Assembly (NCBI RefSeq): GCF_001682385.1
Contig: NZ_CP016210.1
Coordinates: forward strand, 1,612,001-1,676,000
Direction of reading: 5' to 3'
Source: Azoarcus olearius
GTDB lineage: Bacteria > Pseudomonadota > Gammaproteobacteria > Burkholderiales > Rhodocyclaceae
Length of the DNA stretch: 64,000 bases
Shown: positions 1-11,620 of the stretch, in pieces
Numbering within the stretch: position 1 is the stretch's first letter
Layout of the letters: each line of letters opens with the position of its first letter
Made by a program: the position numbers and the translations under genes
Notes under the pieces: generated by a model
What the model was told of the DNA's origin: nothing
Databases searched by the model: none
Seen by the model: only the letters and a program-made list of their open reading frames with translations

Positions 1-4
1 GGTC

Positions 5-1258
5 ATGGCTGAAATTCGCAACTACACGATCAACTTCGGTCCGCAGCATCCGTCGGCGCACGGTGTGCTGCGCCTGGTTCTGGAACTGGACGGCGAAGTC
101 GTCGAGCGCGCCGATCCGCATATCGGCCTGTTGCATCGCGGTACCGAGAAGCTTGCCGAGACGCGAACCTGGGTTCAGTCGGTGCCTTACATGGACCGTC
201 TCGACTACGTCTCGATGATGTGCAACGAGCACGCCTACTGCATGGCCATCGAGCGCCTGCTTGGCGTCGAGGTGCCGTTGCGCGCCCAGTACATCCGGGT
301 GATGTTCGATGAAATCACCCGCATTTTGAATCATCTGCTGAACATCGGCACCCACGCGCTGGATATCGGTGCGATGACGATGGTGTTGTACACGTTCCGT
401 GAGCGGGAAGATCTCATGGATGCGTACGAGGCGGTGTCGGGTGCGCGCATGCACGCGGCCTATTACCGTCCGGGCGGGGTGTATCGCGACCTTCCGGACC
501 GGATGCCGCAGTACCAGCCCAACAAGTTCAAGAACGCCAATGTCGTCAAGGATCTGAATGCGGCGCGGCAAGGTTCGCTGCTGGACTTCCTCGACGACTT
601 CACGCAGCGCTTTCCCAGGTATTGCGACGAATACGAAACCCTGCTGACCGACAACCGTATCTGGAAGCAGCGCACGGTCGGTATCGGCGTTGTCACGCCG
701 GAGCAGGCGCTCGCGTGGGGCTTTTCCGGTCCGATGATCCGCGGTTCCGGTATCGCCTGGGATCTGCGCAAGAAGCAGCCGTACGAAGTCTACGACAAGG
801 TCGACTTCGACATTCCGGTGGGCAAGAACGGTGACTGTTATGACCGTTACCTCTGCCGGATGGAGGAAATGCGTCAGTCCAACCGCATCATCCGCCAGTG
901 CATTGACTGGCTGCGCAAGAACCCGGGGCCGGTCATCACCGACAACCACAAGGTTGCGCCGCCGTCGCGCGAGCAGATGAAGTCCAACATGGAAGAGCTG
1001 ATCCACCACTTCAAGCTCTTCACCGAAGGCATGCACGTACCCAAGGGCGAAGCCTATGCTGCCGTGGAGCACCCGAAGGGCGAGTTTGGCGTGTATGCGG
1101 TGTCCGATGGTGCGAACAAGCCTTATCGCCTCAAGCTGCGGGCGCCGGGCTTCGCCCACCTCGCCGCCATGGATGAGATTTCCCGTGGCCACATGATTGC
1201 CGACGTGGTGGCGATCATCGGGACCATGGACGTGGTGTTCGGAGAGATCGACCGCTAG
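5..1258 (+). CDS. nuoD: NADH-quinone oxidoreductase subunit D
   Basis: This is the 49 kDa-type subunit of respiratory complex I. It lies in the peripheral arm and helps form the quinone-reduction pocket with NuoB. The protein has 417 residues, the normal length for a separate NuoD, so it is not fused to NuoC as in E. coli. The N-terminus carries the conserved GPQHPSAHG stretch (about residues 13-21), followed by GLLHRGTEK, and the C-terminus ends in the usual family form with DVVFGEIDR. The ATG lies only 5 bases into the window, so the ribosome binding site is mostly outside it. nuoE follows after 80 bp. nuoA-C are expected just upstream of the window. Identity is secure. Confidence 0.97.
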   Translation: MAEIRNYTINFGPQHPSAHGVLRLVLELDGEVVERADPHIGLLHRGTEKLAETRTWVQSVPYMDRLDYVSMMCNEHAYCMAIERLLGVEVPLRAQYIRVMFDEITRILNHLLNIGTHALDIGAMTMVLYTFREREDLMDAYEAVSGARMHAAYYRPGGVYRDLPDRMPQYQPNKFKNANVVKDLNAARQGSLLDFLDDFTQRFPRYCDEYETLLTDNRIWKQRTVGIGVVTPEQALAWGFSGPMIRGSGIAWDLRKKQPYEVYDKVDFDIPVGKNGDCYDRYLCRMEEMRQSNRIIRQCIDWLRKNPGPVITDNHKVAPPSREQMKSNMEELIHHFKLFTEGMHVPKGEAYAAVEHPKGEFGVYAVSDGANKPYRLKLRAPGFAHLAAMDEISRGHMIADVVAIIGTMDVVFGEIDR

Positions 1259-1338
1259 GGCGACGACCCGCACCAACATACGGGCATGGCCCGACCCAGG
1301 ACGAACAGACGGCAGGCTATCCGGAAGACGAGCACGAC

Positions 1339-1818
1339 ATGCTGAGCCAGGAATCGCTGCAACAGATCGATCGCGAGATCGCGAAATATCCTCCCGACCA
1401 GAAGCAGTCGGCGGCCATGTCCGCGCTGCGTATCGCTCAAGTCGAGAAAGGCTGGCTTTCGAAGGAAACGATCGCCTTCGTCGCGGACTACCTCCAGATG
1501 CCGGCGATCGCCGTCTATGAGGTAGCGAGCTTCTACAACATGTACGACCTGCAGCCAGTGGGGCGCCACAAGATTACCGTGTGCACCAACCTCCCTTGTG
1601 CGCTGTCGGGCGGCGTTCATGCGGCCGAATACATCAAGCAGAAGCTCGGTATCGATTTCAACGAGACCACGCCCGATGGCAAGTTCACGCTGAAGGAAGG
1701 CGAGTGCATGGGCGCCTGTGGTGACGCCCCGGTTCTGCTGCACAACAACCACACGATGTGCAGCTGGATGACGACTGAGAAAATCGACCAACTCCTGGCC
1801 GACCTGGGAAGCAAATGA
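1339..1818 (+). CDS. nuoE: NADH-quinone oxidoreductase subunit E (24 kDa type)
   Basis: Thioredoxin-fold subunit of the NADH-oxidising module of complex I, holding the N1a [2Fe-2S] cluster. It has 159 residues. The four ligand cysteines are visible as Cys82 and Cys87 (CTNLPC) and Cys123 and Cys127 (CMGAC). Its stop codon overlaps the start of nuoF in an ATGA arrangement, so the two are probably translationally coupled. The same fold recurs as the N-terminal part of HoxF further along in this window, where most of these ligands are missing. Confidence 0.96.
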   Translation: MLSQESLQQIDREIAKYPPDQKQSAAMSALRIAQVEKGWLSKETIAFVADYLQMPAIAVYEVASFYNMYDLQPVGRHKITVCTNLPCALSGGVHAAEYIKQKLGIDFNETTPDGKFTLKEGECMGACGDAPVLLHNNHTMCSWMTTEKIDQLLADLGSK

Positions 1819-3134
1819 GCGCGCACGGACTGATCCTCGCCGGGCTGGACGGCGACCGCACCTGGCGGCTCCAGGACTACATCGGCCGTGGCGGCTATTC
1901 GGCGCTGAAGAAGATCATCGCGGAGAAGATTCCGCCGGAAACGATCATCGCGGAACTCAAGGCTTCCGCCCTGCGCGGCCGCGGCGGTGCAGGCTTCCCG
2001 ACGGGGCTGAAGTGGAGCTTCATGCCGCGCTCCTTCCCGGGCGACAAGTATCTCGCCTGTAATTCGGACGAGGGCGAGCCGGGGACTTTCAAAGACCGCG
2101 ACATCCTGCGCTACAACCCCCACACGGTGATCGAAGGCATGGTCATCGCCGCCTATGCGATGGGGGCCACGCGCGGTTACAACTACATCCACGGCGAAGT
2201 CTTCGAACTGTACCAGCGGTTCGAGGAAGCGCTCGACGAAGCGCGTCAGGCCGGGCTGGTCGGCCAGAACATCCTCGGTAGCGAGTTCTCGTTCGAACTG
2301 TTTGCGCACCACGGCTACGGTGCCTACATCTGTGGCGAAGAAACCGCGCTGCTGGAGTCGATCGAAGGCAAGAAAGGGCAGCCGCGCTTCAAGCCGCCGT
2401 TCCCTGCGAGCTATGGCCTCTACGGCAAGCCGACGACGATCAACAACACCGAAACGTTCGCCTCGGTTCCCTTCATCATCAACCTGGGCGGTGAAGGCTT
2501 CCTGAATCTGGGCAAGCCCAATAACGGCGGTACCAAGCTGTTTTCGATCTCGGGCCACGTCAATCGTCCTGGCGTCTACGAGATCAACCTCGGCACGCCG
2601 TTCTCCGAGCTGCTCGAAATGGCGGGCGGCATGCGTGGCGGCCGCAAGCTGAAGGCGGTGATTCCCGGCGGTTCGTCGGCGCCGGTGCTGCCGGGCGACA
2701 TCATGATGGACTGCACGATGGACTATGACTCCATCTCCAAGGCCGGCTCGATGCTCGGTTCCGGCGCGGTCATCGTGATGGACGAAACCGTGTGCATGGT
2801 CAAGGCCCTCGAGCGCCTGTCCTACTTCTATTTCGAAGAGTCCTGCGGCCAATGCACGCCGTGCCGCGAGGGTACCGGTTGGTTGTACCGCGTCGTTCAT
2901 CGCATCGAGAACGGCCTTGGCCGTCCGGACGACCTCGATCTGCTCAATTCGGTGACCGGCAACATCATGGGCCGCACGATCTGTGCCCTGGGCGACGCCG
3001 CGTCGATGCCGGTACAGAGTTTCATCAAGCATTTCGGTGCTGAGTTCGAATACCACATCGAAAACAAGAAATGCCTGGTTTCGCCCGAAGTCCAGTACGC
3101 GGGTAGCCAAATCTACGTGAGCCCCTCATGCTAG
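1815..3134 (+). CDS. nuoF: NADH-quinone oxidoreductase subunit F (51 kDa type)
   Basis: Catalytic NADH dehydrogenase subunit of complex I. It binds NADH, FMN and the N3 [4Fe-4S] cluster. It has 439 residues. The glycine-rich [10 protein letters not shown] loop is at residues 55-64 and [13 protein letters not shown] at 83-95, both nucleotide/FMN sites. The cluster ligands begin at Cys344 in CGQCTPC, with a further cysteine near residue 390 (RTICALGD). It overlaps nuoE by 4 bases and nuoG by 7 bases, as expected for an NADH-module transcript made in fixed stoichiometry. Confidence 0.97.
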   Translation: MSAHGLILAGLDGDRTWRLQDYIGRGGYSALKKIIAEKIPPETIIAELKASALRGRGGAGFPTGLKWSFMPRSFPGDKYLACNSDEGEPGTFKDRDILRYNPHTVIEGMVIAAYAMGATRGYNYIHGEVFELYQRFEEALDEARQAGLVGQNILGSEFSFELFAHHGYGAYICGEETALLESIEGKKGQPRFKPPFPASYGLYGKPTTINNTETFASVPFIINLGGEGFLNLGKPNNGGTKLFSISGHVNRPGVYEINLGTPFSELLEMAGGMRGGRKLKAVIPGGSSAPVLPGDIMMDCTMDYDSISKAGSMLGSGAVIVMDETVCMVKALERLSYFYFEESCGQCTPCREGTGWLYRVVHRIENGLGRPDDLDLLNSVTGNIMGRTICALGDAASMPVQSFIKHFGAEFEYHIENKKCLVSPEVQYAGSQIYVSPSC

Positions 3135-5443
3135 AGATCGAAATCGACGGTAAGCAGCTGCAGGTCGCTGACGGCAGCACGGTAATGGACGCCGCCGCCC
3201 GCGCCGGCGTCTATATCCCGCACTTCTGCTACCACAAGAAGCTCTCCATCGCGGCTAACTGCCGGATGTGCCTCGTCCAGGTCGAGAAGGCACCCAAGCC
3301 GCTGCCGGCCTGTGCAACGCCGGTCACCAACGGCATGAAGGTGTGGACCCATTCCGAGCAGGCGGTGAAGGCCCAGAAGGGCGTGATGGAGTTCCTGCTG
3401 ATCAACCACCCGCTGGATTGCCCGATCTGCGATCAGGGCGGCGAGTGTCAGTTGCAGGATCTTGCAGTGGGCTACGGTGGCAGCGAGTCGCGCTACCAGG
3501 AAGAAAAGCGCGTCGTGTTCAACAAGAACCTCGGCTCGCTGGTGTCCACCGACATGACCCGGTGCATCAACTGCACCCGCTGCGTGCGCTTCACCACCGA
3601 AATCGCCGGCGAGATGGAACTCGGGCAGGCCTTCCGGGGCGAGCACGCCGAGATCATGCCCTTCGTCGAGAAGACGATCGACACCGAACTGTCCGGCAAC
3701 ATCATCGATCTGTGCCCGGTTGGCGCGCTGACCTCCAAGCCATTCCGCTTCGCGGCGCGCACCTGGGAACTCTCGCGCCGCAAGTCGGTAAGCCCGCACG
3801 ATTCGCTGGGTTCCAACCTCATCGTCCAGACCAAGCACGACGTGGTCAAGCGCGTGTTGCCGCTGGAGAACGAAGAACTCAACGAGTGCTGGCTGTCGGA
3901 CAAGGATCGATTCTCGTACGACGCGCTGAACAGCGACCAGCGTCTGCTCGCGCCCATGGTGAAGCAGGGTGGCGAATGGAAGACGGTGGACTGGCAGACC
4001 GCACTTGAATTTGCCGCCAACGGCGTGCGGTCGGTGGTCAAGGGCCACGGTCCTGCCGCGGTGGGGGCGTTGCTGTCCCCGCACGCAACCCTGGAAGAGC
4101 TGTACCTGGGGCAAAAGGTGATGCGAGGCCTCGGTTCCAACAACGTGGATTTCCGACTCCGTCATTGGGATTTCCGCGCTGATGCGGTTCGCGCCGGGGC
4201 GCCCTGGTTGGGGATGCGGGTCGCGGAGGTCTCCGACCTCAACCGCCTGCTCGTCGTCGGCAGCTTCCTGCGCAAGGATGCACCGCTGCTCGCGCAGCGC
4301 GTGCGTCAGGCAGCCAAGCGCGGTCTCCATGTTTCCGCCGTCGGCCCGAATGCCGAGGAGTGGCTGATCCCGGTACGTCATCGCGCGCTGGTTGCGCCTT
4401 CCGGCATGGTCGGCGTGCTCCAGGGGATCGCTGCTGCGCTCGCCGCTGCCAAGGGCGAGTCGACCGGCGCGGTCGAGATTTCGGCCGAGGCGCGCGCCAT
4501 CGCGGAGAGTCTGGCCAGCGGTCGCAAGGTCGCGATCTGGCTGGGCAATCTCGCGGCGCAGGATGCGCGTGGCGCGGAACTCCATGCGGCGGCGCTGGAG
4601 ATTGCGCGCTTGACCGAAGGCCGCGTCGGTTTCATCGGCGAAGCTGCCAACAGCGTGGGCGGCTATCTGGCCGGCGCCGTCCCGACCGGAGACGGTTTGA
4701 ATGCACGGCAGATGATCGAATCCCCGCGCAAGGCATACCTTGTGTTCGGTGCGGAACCCGATTTCGATTTTGCCCACGGCGCGGCCACCGTCGCGGCGAT
4801 GAAGGGTGCGGAACTGGTTGTCGCGCTGTCGGCCTTCGACAGTGGCAGCCTGCGCGACGTCGCGGACGTGATGCTGCCGGTGTCGCCGTTCTCGGAAACG
4901 TCCGGCGCCTTCGTCAATTGCGAAGGCCGTGTGCAGAGCTTCAATGCGGTGGCAAAGCCGCTCGGCGAAACGCGTCCGGGCTGGAAGGTGCTGCGCGTGC
5001 TCGGCAACCTGCTCGAACTCGACGGTTTCGCTTTCGAGGACGCCGAAGCCGTCCGGAGCGAGGCGCTGGCCGGAGACGTATCCGAGCGCTTGTCGAATCT
5101 GCTGACCGGGCCGATCGTGTCCTCCGGGGACGCGGCCGGCGGGCTGGAGCGCGTTGCCGACGTGCCCATCTACTTCGCCGATCCGCTGGTTCGCCGCTCG
5201 GCGCCCCTGCAACGTGCGAAGGACGCGGCGGCACCGCAAGCGCGCGCCAATGCGGAAACCTTTGCCGCAGCGGGCATCGCCGACGGGGCGCTTGTGCGGG
5301 TCAAGCAGGATGGAGCAGCGGTGGAACTCACCGCGGTCGTTGATAACGCCGTTGCCGCGGGCTGCGTCCGCGTTGCAGCGGCCCATGTGACGACGGCGGC
5401 CCTGGGGCCGCTGAGTGGCACGATCACCCTGGAGCGCGTCTGA
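3128..5443 (+). CDS. nuoG: NADH-quinone oxidoreductase subunit G (75 kDa type)
   Basis: Large iron-sulfur subunit that carries electrons from NuoF to the quinone arm of complex I. It has 771 residues. The N-terminal 2Fe-2S ferredoxin domain shows CRMC and a later cysteine, followed by the HxxxCxxC element around HPLDCPIC, then CINCTRC and CPVGALTSK for the [4Fe-4S] clusters. The remaining two thirds is a molybdopterin-oxidoreductase-like domain that has lost the cofactor in this family. The stop overlaps the nuoH start (TGATG). A 751-codon open frame on the opposite strand is a composition shadow. Confidence 0.96.
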   Translation: MLEIEIDGKQLQVADGSTVMDAAARAGVYIPHFCYHKKLSIAANCRMCLVQVEKAPKPLPACATPVTNGMKVWTHSEQAVKAQKGVMEFLLINHPLDCPICDQGGECQLQDLAVGYGGSESRYQEEKRVVFNKNLGSLVSTDMTRCINCTRCVRFTTEIAGEMELGQAFRGEHAEIMPFVEKTIDTELSGNIIDLCPVGALTSKPFRFAARTWELSRRKSVSPHDSLGSNLIVQTKHDVVKRVLPLENEELNECWLSDKDRFSYDALNSDQRLLAPMVKQGGEWKTVDWQTALEFAANGVRSVVKGHGPAAVGALLSPHATLEELYLGQKVMRGLGSNNVDFRLRHWDFRADAVRAGAPWLGMRVAEVSDLNRLLVVGSFLRKDAPLLAQRVRQAAKRGLHVSAVGPNAEEWLIPVRHRALVAPSGMVGVLQGIAAALAAAKGESTGAVEISAEARAIAESLASGRKVAIWLGNLAAQDARGAELHAAALEIARLTEGRVGFIGEAANSVGGYLAGAVPTGDGLNARQMIESPRKAYLVFGAEPDFDFAHGAATVAAMKGAELVVALSAFDSGSLRDVADVMLPVSPFSETSGAFVNCEGRVQSFNAVAKPLGETRPGWKVLRVLGNLLELDGFAFEDAEAVRSEALAGDVSERLSNLLTGPIVSSGDAAGGLERVADVPIYFADPLVRRSAPLQRAKDAAAPQARANAETFAAAGIADGALVRVKQDGAAVELTAVVDNAVAAGCVRVAAAHVTTAALGPLSGTITLERV

Positions 5444-6492
5444 TGGAAGGTTTCCTCCAACCCGTCGCCGATTTGTTCGGTCCGTCGTGGCCGGTGGTCT
5501 GGACGCTGCTGAAGATCGTCGCGATCGTTGCGCCGCTGATGGGCTGCGTTGCCTACCTGACGCTCGCCGAGCGCAAAGTCATCGGCTACATGCAGGTCCG
5601 TATCGGCCCCAATCGCGTCGGCCCCTTCGGGCTGTTGCAACCGATCGCAGACGGCGTGAAGTTGCTGCTCAAGGAAATCATCTTCCCGAGCAGCGCAAGC
5701 AAGGGACTCTTCATCGTCGGTCCTATTCTCGCGCTGGCGCCGTCGCTCGTGGCGTGGGCGGTGGTGCCCTTCGATGACGGTCTGGTGCTCGCCAACGTCA
5801 ACGCCGGCCTGCTGTTCCTGCTGGCCGTGACCTCGATGGAGGTCTATGGCGTGATCGTCGCCGGCTGGGCGTCCAACTCCAAGTACCCGTTCATCGGTGC
5901 GATGCGCGCTGCCGCGCAGATGGTGTCGTACGAGGTGTCGATGGGTTTCGCGCTGATCTGCGTGCTGCTGATTTCGTCGAGCCTGAACCTGTCCGAGATC
6001 GTGAACTCGCAAGGCAGCGGTCGCTTCCACGACATGGGTCTGTCCTTCCTGTCGTGGAACTGGTTGCCGCTGCTGCCGATGTTTGTGGTGTATCTGATTT
6101 CCGGCATCGCCGAGACCAATCGCGCACCGTTCGACGTGGTGGAAGGCGAGGCCGAGATCGTCGCGGGCCACATGGTCGAATACTCGGGGATGGCGTTCGC
6201 GCTGTTCTTCCTCGCCGAGTACGCGAACATGATCCTGGTTTCGATCCTGACCTCGGTGCTGTTCCTCGGCGGCTGGCTGTCTCCGGTCGGGTTCCTGCCG
6301 GATGGATTCCACTGGCTGGCGCTGAAGACCGCGAGCATTCTTTTCATCTTCCTGTGGGCGCGTGCGACGTTCCCGCGTTTCCGCTACGACCACATCATGC
6401 GGTTGGGCTGGAAGGTGTTCATTCCGGTCACCCTGGTCTGGGTGGTCGTGGTCGCGGTGTGGTTGATGTCGCCGCTGTCGATCTGGAAGTAA
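5443..6492 (+). CDS. nuoH: NADH-quinone oxidoreductase subunit H
   Basis: Membrane subunit that joins the peripheral arm to the pump arm of complex I and forms part of the quinone channel. It has 349 residues and about eight hydrophobic helices. The family signatures [17 protein letters not shown] (about residue 44 onward) and [17 protein letters not shown], which holds the charged loop facing NuoB/D, are both present. It is preceded directly by nuoG and followed after 10 bp by nuoI. Confidence 0.97.
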   Translation: MEGFLQPVADLFGPSWPVVWTLLKIVAIVAPLMGCVAYLTLAERKVIGYMQVRIGPNRVGPFGLLQPIADGVKLLLKEIIFPSSASKGLFIVGPILALAPSLVAWAVVPFDDGLVLANVNAGLLFLLAVTSMEVYGVIVAGWASNSKYPFIGAMRAAAQMVSYEVSMGFALICVLLISSSLNLSEIVNSQGSGRFHDMGLSFLSWNWLPLLPMFVVYLISGIAETNRAPFDVVEGEAEIVAGHMVEYSGMAFALFFLAEYANMILVSILTSVLFLGGWLSPVGFLPDGFHWLALKTASILFIFLWARATFPRFRYDHIMRLGWKVFIPVTLVWVVVVAVWLMSPLSIWK

Positions 6493-6502
6493 GAGGCTGA
6501 AC

Positions 6503-6988
6503 ATGGGTGCCAAGGATTACATCGGTAGTCTGTTCCTGAAGGAACTCGTGAAGGGCATGGCCCTGACGGGTCGCCATTTCTTCGCGCGCAAGATCACCGT
6601 TCAGTTCCCGGAAGAGAAGACGCCGCAGAGTGCGCGCTTTCGCGGACTGCATGCGCTGCGCCGCTATCCCAACGGCGAGGAGCGCTGCATCGCCTGCAAG
6701 CTGTGCGAAGCGATCTGTCCGGCGATGGCAATCACGATCGAGTCGGAGCAGCGTGAAGACGGTTCGCGCCGGACCAGCCGCTACGATATCGACCTGACCA
6801 AGTGCATCTTCTGTGGCTTCTGCGAGGAAGCCTGCCCGGTGGATGCGGTCGTTGAAACCCGCGTGTTCGAGTATCACGGTGAGCAGCGCGGCGATCTGTA
6901 CTACACGAAGCAGATGCTGCTCGCAGTCGGCGACCGCCACGAGCAGCAGATCGCCGCCGACCGCGAACAAGAGGCGAAATTCCGCTAA
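6503..6988 (+). CDS. nuoI: NADH-quinone oxidoreductase subunit I (8Fe ferredoxin type)
   Basis: TYKY-type ferredoxin subunit that relays electrons through clusters N6a and N6b to N2 in complex I. It has 161 residues. Two classic 4Fe-4S motifs are visible, [12 protein letters not shown] and [12 protein letters not shown], about 40 residues apart. The N-terminal stretch includes an amphipathic segment that lies on the membrane in this family. It sits between nuoH and nuoJ in the standard order. Confidence 0.97.
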   Translation: MGAKDYIGSLFLKELVKGMALTGRHFFARKITVQFPEEKTPQSARFRGLHALRRYPNGEERCIACKLCEAICPAMAITIESEQREDGSRRTSRYDIDLTKCIFCGFCEEACPVDAVVETRVFEYHGEQRGDLYYTKQMLLAVGDRHEQQIAADREQEAKFR

Positions 6989-7024
6989 AGGGGAGGGCGC
7001 CCGCTGGCGCCGTGGATACTGAAC

Positions 7025-7627
7025 ATGGAATTCAAGACGGCTGTCTTCTACTTTCTGGCCGCGATCCTGGTGTTTGCCGGATTGCGCGTCATCACCGCGC
7101 GCAACCCGGTACATGCGGCGTTGTTCCTGGTGTTGTCCTTCTTCACGGCGGGCGGCATCTGGCTGCTGCTGCAGGCGGAGTTTCTCGCGATCACGCTGGT
7201 GATGGTGTATGTCGGCGCGGTCATGGTGCTGTTCCTGTTCGTGGTCATGATGCTCGACATCAACCTCGACCGCATCCGCCAGGGCTTCTGGAATTACCTC
7301 CCGGTCGGCGCATTGATCGGCATCCTGATGGTGGTCGAGATGGCGATGGTCCTGGGTGGCCGCTACTTCGACCTCGACTCGATGCCGGCACCCCCGGCCG
7401 CTGCGGCTGACTACAGCAACACCGCTGAACTCGGCCGGGTGCTCTACACCGATTACGTCTACCCGTTCGAACTGGCTTCGCTGGTGCTGGTGGTCGCGAT
7501 GGTGGCAGCGGTTTCGCTGACGCTGCGCAAGCGTAAAGGCAATAAGTATGTCCAGCCGTCGGACCAGGTTGCGGTGAAGCGCGAAGGTCGGGTCGAACTG
7601 GTGAAGATGCCGGCCGAGACGGAATAA
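7025..7627 (+). CDS. nuoJ: NADH-quinone oxidoreductase subunit J
   Basis: Small membrane subunit of complex I whose third helix takes part in coupling quinone reduction to proton transfer. It has 200 residues and five hydrophobic segments. The conserved [18 protein letters not shown] helix is present. The C-terminal tail after the last helix is polar, as is usual. nuoK follows 56 bp downstream. Confidence 0.95.
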   Translation: MEFKTAVFYFLAAILVFAGLRVITARNPVHAALFLVLSFFTAGGIWLLLQAEFLAITLVMVYVGAVMVLFLFVVMMLDINLDRIRQGFWNYLPVGALIGILMVVEMAMVLGGRYFDLDSMPAPPAAAADYSNTAELGRVLYTDYVYPFELASLVLVVAMVAAVSLTLRKRKGNKYVQPSDQVAVKREGRVELVKMPAETE

Positions 7628-7683
7628 CACGCGCGAACAAGAAACGCACCGGACGTTGGACCGGTGCGATCAGGGAGTCACAG

Positions 7684-7989
7684 ATGCTTTCGCTTTCCCA
7701 CTATCTCATCCTGGGCGCGGTCCTGTTCGCGATCAGCGTGGTCGGGATCTTCCTCAACCGGAAGAACCTGATCGTATTGCTGATGGCCATCGAGCTGATG
7801 CTGCTTGCGGTGAATCTGAACTTCATCGCGTTCTCGCACTATCTCGGCGATATCGCCGGACAGGTTTTCGTTTTCTTCATCCTGACCGTGGCGGCCGCCG
7901 AATCTGCGATCGGCCTCGCCATCCTGGTGGTGATGTTCCGCAATCTGCGGACCATCCATGTGGATGATCTGGACAGCCTCAAGGGTTAA
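7684..7989 (+). CDS. nuoK: NADH-quinone oxidoreductase subunit K
   Basis: MrpC-like three-helix membrane subunit of complex I. It has 101 residues, typical for the family. Glu37 in the second helix (LLMAIELML) and a second glutamate in the third helix (VAAAESAIG) correspond to the acidic residues that carry protons in E. coli NuoK. It sits in standard order between nuoJ and nuoL with short spacers. Confidence 0.96.
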   Translation: MLSLSHYLILGAVLFAISVVGIFLNRKNLIVLLMAIELMLLAVNLNFIAFSHYLGDIAGQVFVFFILTVAAAESAIGLAILVVMFRNLRTIHVDDLDSLKG

Positions 7990-8001
7990 GGAAGCGTCAC
8001 G

Positions 8002-10026
8002 ATGTCGGACATGCAGAAGCTCTATCTCCTCGTGCCGCTGGCCCCGCTGGCCGGCGCCATTCTGGCGGGCCTCTTCGGCAAGCTCATCGGTCGCACGGGT
8101 GCGCACGTCGCCACCATCCTGGGCGTCGCCGTGGCGTTTGCGGCCTCGGTCCTGGTCTTCCAGGACGTGCAGGCAGGAAACACCTTCAACGGCACGATCT
8201 ACACCTGGATGAACGCCGGCGGGGTCAATTTCGAGGTCGGCTTCCAGATCGACGCGCTCACCGTGATGATGATGCTGGTGGTGACCTTTGTGTCGCTGAT
8301 GGTGCACATCTACACGATCGGCTACATGCATGACGACCCGGGATACCAGCGCTTCTTCAGCTACATCTCGCTGTTTACCTTCTCGATGCTGATGCTGGTG
8401 ATGTCCAACAACTTCCTCCAGCTGTTCTTCGGCTGGGAAGCTGTGGGCCTCGTCTCCTACCTGCTGATCGGCTTCTGGTATGACCGGCCGACCGCGATCT
8501 ATGCCAACCTCAAGGCGTTCCTGGTCAACCGCGTCGGCGACTTCGGTTTCCTGCTCGGTATCGGTCTCATCGTGGCCTACACCGGCAGCCTCAACTACCA
8601 GGAAGTGTTCGCCAAGGCGCAGGAACTGTCGGCGATGGACATGGCGGTGACCGGCTGGCCGCTGCTGACCGCGATCTGCATCTGCCTCTTCATTGGCGCA
8701 ATGGGCAAGTCGGCCCAGGTGCCGCTACACGTCTGGCTGCCCGATTCCATGGAAGGCCCGACCCCGATCTCGGCGCTGATCCACGCGGCGACCATGGTGA
8801 CCGCGGGCATCTTCATGGTGGCGCGCATGTCGCCGCTGTTCGAACTCTCCGACGTCGCGCTCTCCTTCGTGCTGGTGATCGGCGCCACCACCGCGCTGTT
8901 CATGGGCTTCCTCGGCATCGTGCAGAACGACATCAAGCGCGTCGTGGCCTACTCGACGCTGTCGCAGCTCGGCTACATGACCGTTGCGCTGGGTGTCTCC
9001 GCCTACTCGGCCGCGGTGTTCCACCTGATGACCCACGCGTTCTTCAAGGCGCTGCTGTTCCTCGGTGCCGGCTCGGTGATCATCGGCATGCATCACGACC
9101 AGGACATGCGCAACATGGGCGGCCTGTGGAAGTACATGCCGATCACCTGGTTTACCTCGCTGCTCGGCTCGCTGGCGCTGATCGGTTTCCCGTTCTTCTC
9201 CGGCTTCTATTCCAAGGACTCGATCATCGAGGCAGTGCATGCCTCGACCATCCCGGGGTCGGGTTACGCGCTGTTCTGCGTGATGGCGGGCGTGTTCGTC
9301 ACCGCGTTCTACTCCTTCCGCATGTATTTCCTGGTGTTCCACGGCAAGGAGCGTTTTGGTCACAACGACCATGCGCATCACGACCACCACGGCGATCACG
9401 ACGATGAAGAGCCGTCGGCCGATCATCATCACGGCCTCGCGCCGGGCCAGAAGCCGCACGAGTCGCCCTGGGTCGTGACGCTGCCGCTGGTGCTGCTGGC
9501 CATCCCGTCGGTGCTGATCGGTTTCTTCACGATCCAGCCGATGCTGTTCGGCGACTGGTTCAAGGGTGTGATCTTCGTCGGTGAGAACCACGTCGGCATC
9601 AAGGAACTCGCCGAGCATTTCCACGGTTCGGTTGCGATGGCGGTGCACGGCCTGCAGACCGCGCCGTTCTGGCTGGCAATGGGCGGTGTCGCGGTGGCCT
9701 GGTTCTTCTACATGGTCAAGCCCGGCATTCCGGCAGCGATCCAGCGCACCTTCAGCCCGCTGCATACCCTGCTCGAGAACAAGTATTACTTCGACCGCTT
9801 CAACGAGATCTTCTTTGCCGGCGGGGCTCGCCTGCTCGGCAAGGGGCTGTGGAAGGGCGGCGATCAGGCGCTGATCGACGGTGTTGCGATCAACGGCACC
9901 GCCAAGCTGGTCGGTTGGGTGGCGCAGATTTCCCGCCTGTTCCAGACGGGGCATCTGTACCAGTACGCCTTCACGATGATCATCGGCGTGTTCGTGCTGC
10001 TGACCTTCTGGTTCAACCGCGCCTAA
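8002..10026 (+). CDS. nuoL: NADH-quinone oxidoreductase subunit L
   Basis: Distal antiporter-like proton-pumping subunit of complex I, with the long lateral helix at its C-terminus. It has 674 residues and many transmembrane helices. The family core GKSAQVPLHVWLPDSMEGP and SALIHAATMVTAGIF is intact, with the lysine and histidines used in proton transfer. Around residues 453-475 there is a very histidine- and aspartate-rich loop (HAHHDHHGDHDDEE), an insertion between helices that might bind metal but is not part of the catalytic core. Confidence 0.96.
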   Translation: MSDMQKLYLLVPLAPLAGAILAGLFGKLIGRTGAHVATILGVAVAFAASVLVFQDVQAGNTFNGTIYTWMNAGGVNFEVGFQIDALTVMMMLVVTFVSLMVHIYTIGYMHDDPGYQRFFSYISLFTFSMLMLVMSNNFLQLFFGWEAVGLVSYLLIGFWYDRPTAIYANLKAFLVNRVGDFGFLLGIGLIVAYTGSLNYQEVFAKAQELSAMDMAVTGWPLLTAICICLFIGAMGKSAQVPLHVWLPDSMEGPTPISALIHAATMVTAGIFMVARMSPLFELSDVALSFVLVIGATTALFMGFLGIVQNDIKRVVAYSTLSQLGYMTVALGVSAYSAAVFHLMTHAFFKALLFLGAGSVIIGMHHDQDMRNMGGLWKYMPITWFTSLLGSLALIGFPFFSGFYSKDSIIEAVHASTIPGSGYALFCVMAGVFVTAFYSFRMYFLVFHGKERFGHNDHAHHDHHGDHDDEEPSADHHHGLAPGQKPHESPWVVTLPLVLLAIPSVLIGFFTIQPMLFGDWFKGVIFVGENHVGIKELAEHFHGSVAMAVHGLQTAPFWLAMGGVAVAWFFYMVKPGIPAAIQRTFSPLHTLLENKYYFDRFNEIFFAGGARLLGKGLWKGGDQALIDGVAINGTAKLVGWVAQISRLFQTGHLYQYAFTMIIGVFVLLTFWFNRA

Positions 10027-10101
10027 ACAGCACGTCGCCCACCAGGCTTTAGACAACAAGATCGAACGCGCCAGGGACGGCGCATAGAACGGAAAGCAAC
10101 G

Positions 10102-11583
10102 ATGACGGACATTCCCTACCTTAGTCTCGCGATCTGGGTGCCGATAATCGGCGGCCTGCTGGTGCTCGCCACCGGCTCCGACCGCAATGCTCCGATGGCA
10201 CGGGTGCTGGCCCTGCTGGCGTCGATCGCGGGCTTCGTCGTAACCCTTCCGCTCTATACCGGCTTCGACGTCAGTTCGGCTGCGATGCAGTTCGTCGAAA
10301 TCGCCCCCTGGGTGCCGCGCTTCAACATCAACTACCACCTCGGCGTCGACGGCATCTCGGTGCTGTTCGTGCTGCTGAATGCCTTCATCACCATCATGGT
10401 GGTGATCGCGGGCTGGCAGGTGATCGAGGAGAAGGTCGCGCAATACATGGCCGCCTTCCTGATCATGTCCGGGTTGATGAACGGGATCTTCTCCGCACTG
10501 GACGGCATCCTGTTCTACGTGTTCTTTGAAGCCTCGCTGATCCCGCTCTACCTCGTGATCGGTATCTGGGGCGGCCCGAACCGCGTCTATGCCGCAATCA
10601 AGTTCTTCCTCTACACGCTGCTCGGCTCGCTGCTGATGCTGATCGCGCTGCTTTACCTGTACATGGAAGCCGGCGGGTCGTTCAGCATCCTCGACTGGCA
10701 CCAGTTGCCCCTCGCAATCGAGCCGCAGACGCTCATCTTCTTCGCCTTCCTGATCGCGTTCGGGGTGAAGGTGCCGATGTGGCCGGTGCATACCTGGCTG
10801 CCCGACGCGCACGTGGAAGCCCCTACGGGTGGTTCGGTGGTGCTGGCAGCGATCGGCCTGAAGCTGGGGGCCTACGGTTTCCTGCGCTTCTCGCTGCCTA
10901 TCCTGCCGGACGCTGCGCAGCAGCTTGCTCCGGTGGTGATCACGCTGTCGCTGATCGCGGTGGTCTATATCGGTTTCGTCGCGCTGGTACAGGCCGACAT
11001 GAAGAAGCTGGTGGCCTACTCGTCGATCTCGCACATGGGTTTCGTGACGCTGGGCTTCTTCATGTTCAACCCGCTCGCCGTCGAGGGCGCGCTGGTTCAG
11101 ATGATCTCCCACGGCTTCGTGTCCGGCGCGATGTTCCTGTGCATCGGCGTGCTGTACGACCGCATGCACTCGCGCCAGATCGCCGACTACGGTGGTGTTG
11201 TGCATTCGATGCCGAAGTTCGCGGCGTTCTTCATGCTGTTCGCGATGGCGAACGCCGGTCTGCCGGCGACCAGCGGCTTCGTCGGTGAGTTCATGGTGGT
11301 GTTGGGTGCCGTCCAGTACAACTTCTGGATCGCGTTCCTTGCCGCCACCACGCTGATCCTGGGCGCCGCCTACACCTTGTGGATGTACAAGCGGGTGGTA
11401 TTCGGGGCGATCGGCAACAAGCACGTCGCCGAACTCGAAGACATCAATGCCCGGGAGTTCGCCTTCCTCGGCATCCTTGCTGCCTGCGTGTTGGCGATGG
11501 GTCTGTATCCCTTCCCCTTTACCGAAGTGATGCATGCCTCGGTCAATGAACTCCTCCGTCACGTGGCCGTGAGCAAGCTCTGA
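10102..11583 (+). CDS. nuoM: NADH-quinone oxidoreductase subunit M
   Basis: Second antiporter-like proton-pumping subunit of complex I, homologous to NuoL and NuoN. It has 493 residues. The conserved acidic residue of helix 5 lies in [16 protein letters not shown], and the pump lysine/histidine region reads [19 protein letters not shown]. It is separated from nuoL by 75 bp and from nuoN by 37 bp, with no sign of a promoter in either gap. Confidence 0.97.
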   Translation: MTDIPYLSLAIWVPIIGGLLVLATGSDRNAPMARVLALLASIAGFVVTLPLYTGFDVSSAAMQFVEIAPWVPRFNINYHLGVDGISVLFVLLNAFITIMVVIAGWQVIEEKVAQYMAAFLIMSGLMNGIFSALDGILFYVFFEASLIPLYLVIGIWGGPNRVYAAIKFFLYTLLGSLLMLIALLYLYMEAGGSFSILDWHQLPLAIEPQTLIFFAFLIAFGVKVPMWPVHTWLPDAHVEAPTGGSVVLAAIGLKLGAYGFLRFSLPILPDAAQQLAPVVITLSLIAVVYIGFVALVQADMKKLVAYSSISHMGFVTLGFFMFNPLAVEGALVQMISHGFVSGAMFLCIGVLYDRMHSRQIADYGGVVHSMPKFAAFFMLFAMANAGLPATSGFVGEFMVVLGAVQYNFWIAFLAATTLILGAAYTLWMYKRVVFGAIGNKHVAELEDINAREFAFLGILAACVLAMGLYPFPFTEVMHASVNELLRHVAVSKL

Positions 11584-11620
11584 AGCCCACAGCGAGACAC
11601 TTAACCGGACTGGCCAGAAG

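Noticed and set aside
3131-5386. A 751-codon frame opposite nuoG, and similar long frames opposite the che genes (for example 56327-58393 and 59961-62291).
   Set aside because: All mirror strong genes with known families; their protein text is low-complexity and without motifs.
8725-11562. A 945-codon open frame on the minus strand across nuoL and nuoM.
   Set aside because: It is opposite two certain genes, is very rich in His, Arg, Gln and Asp, and matches the shadow expected when a GC-rich third codon position removes stops on the other strand.
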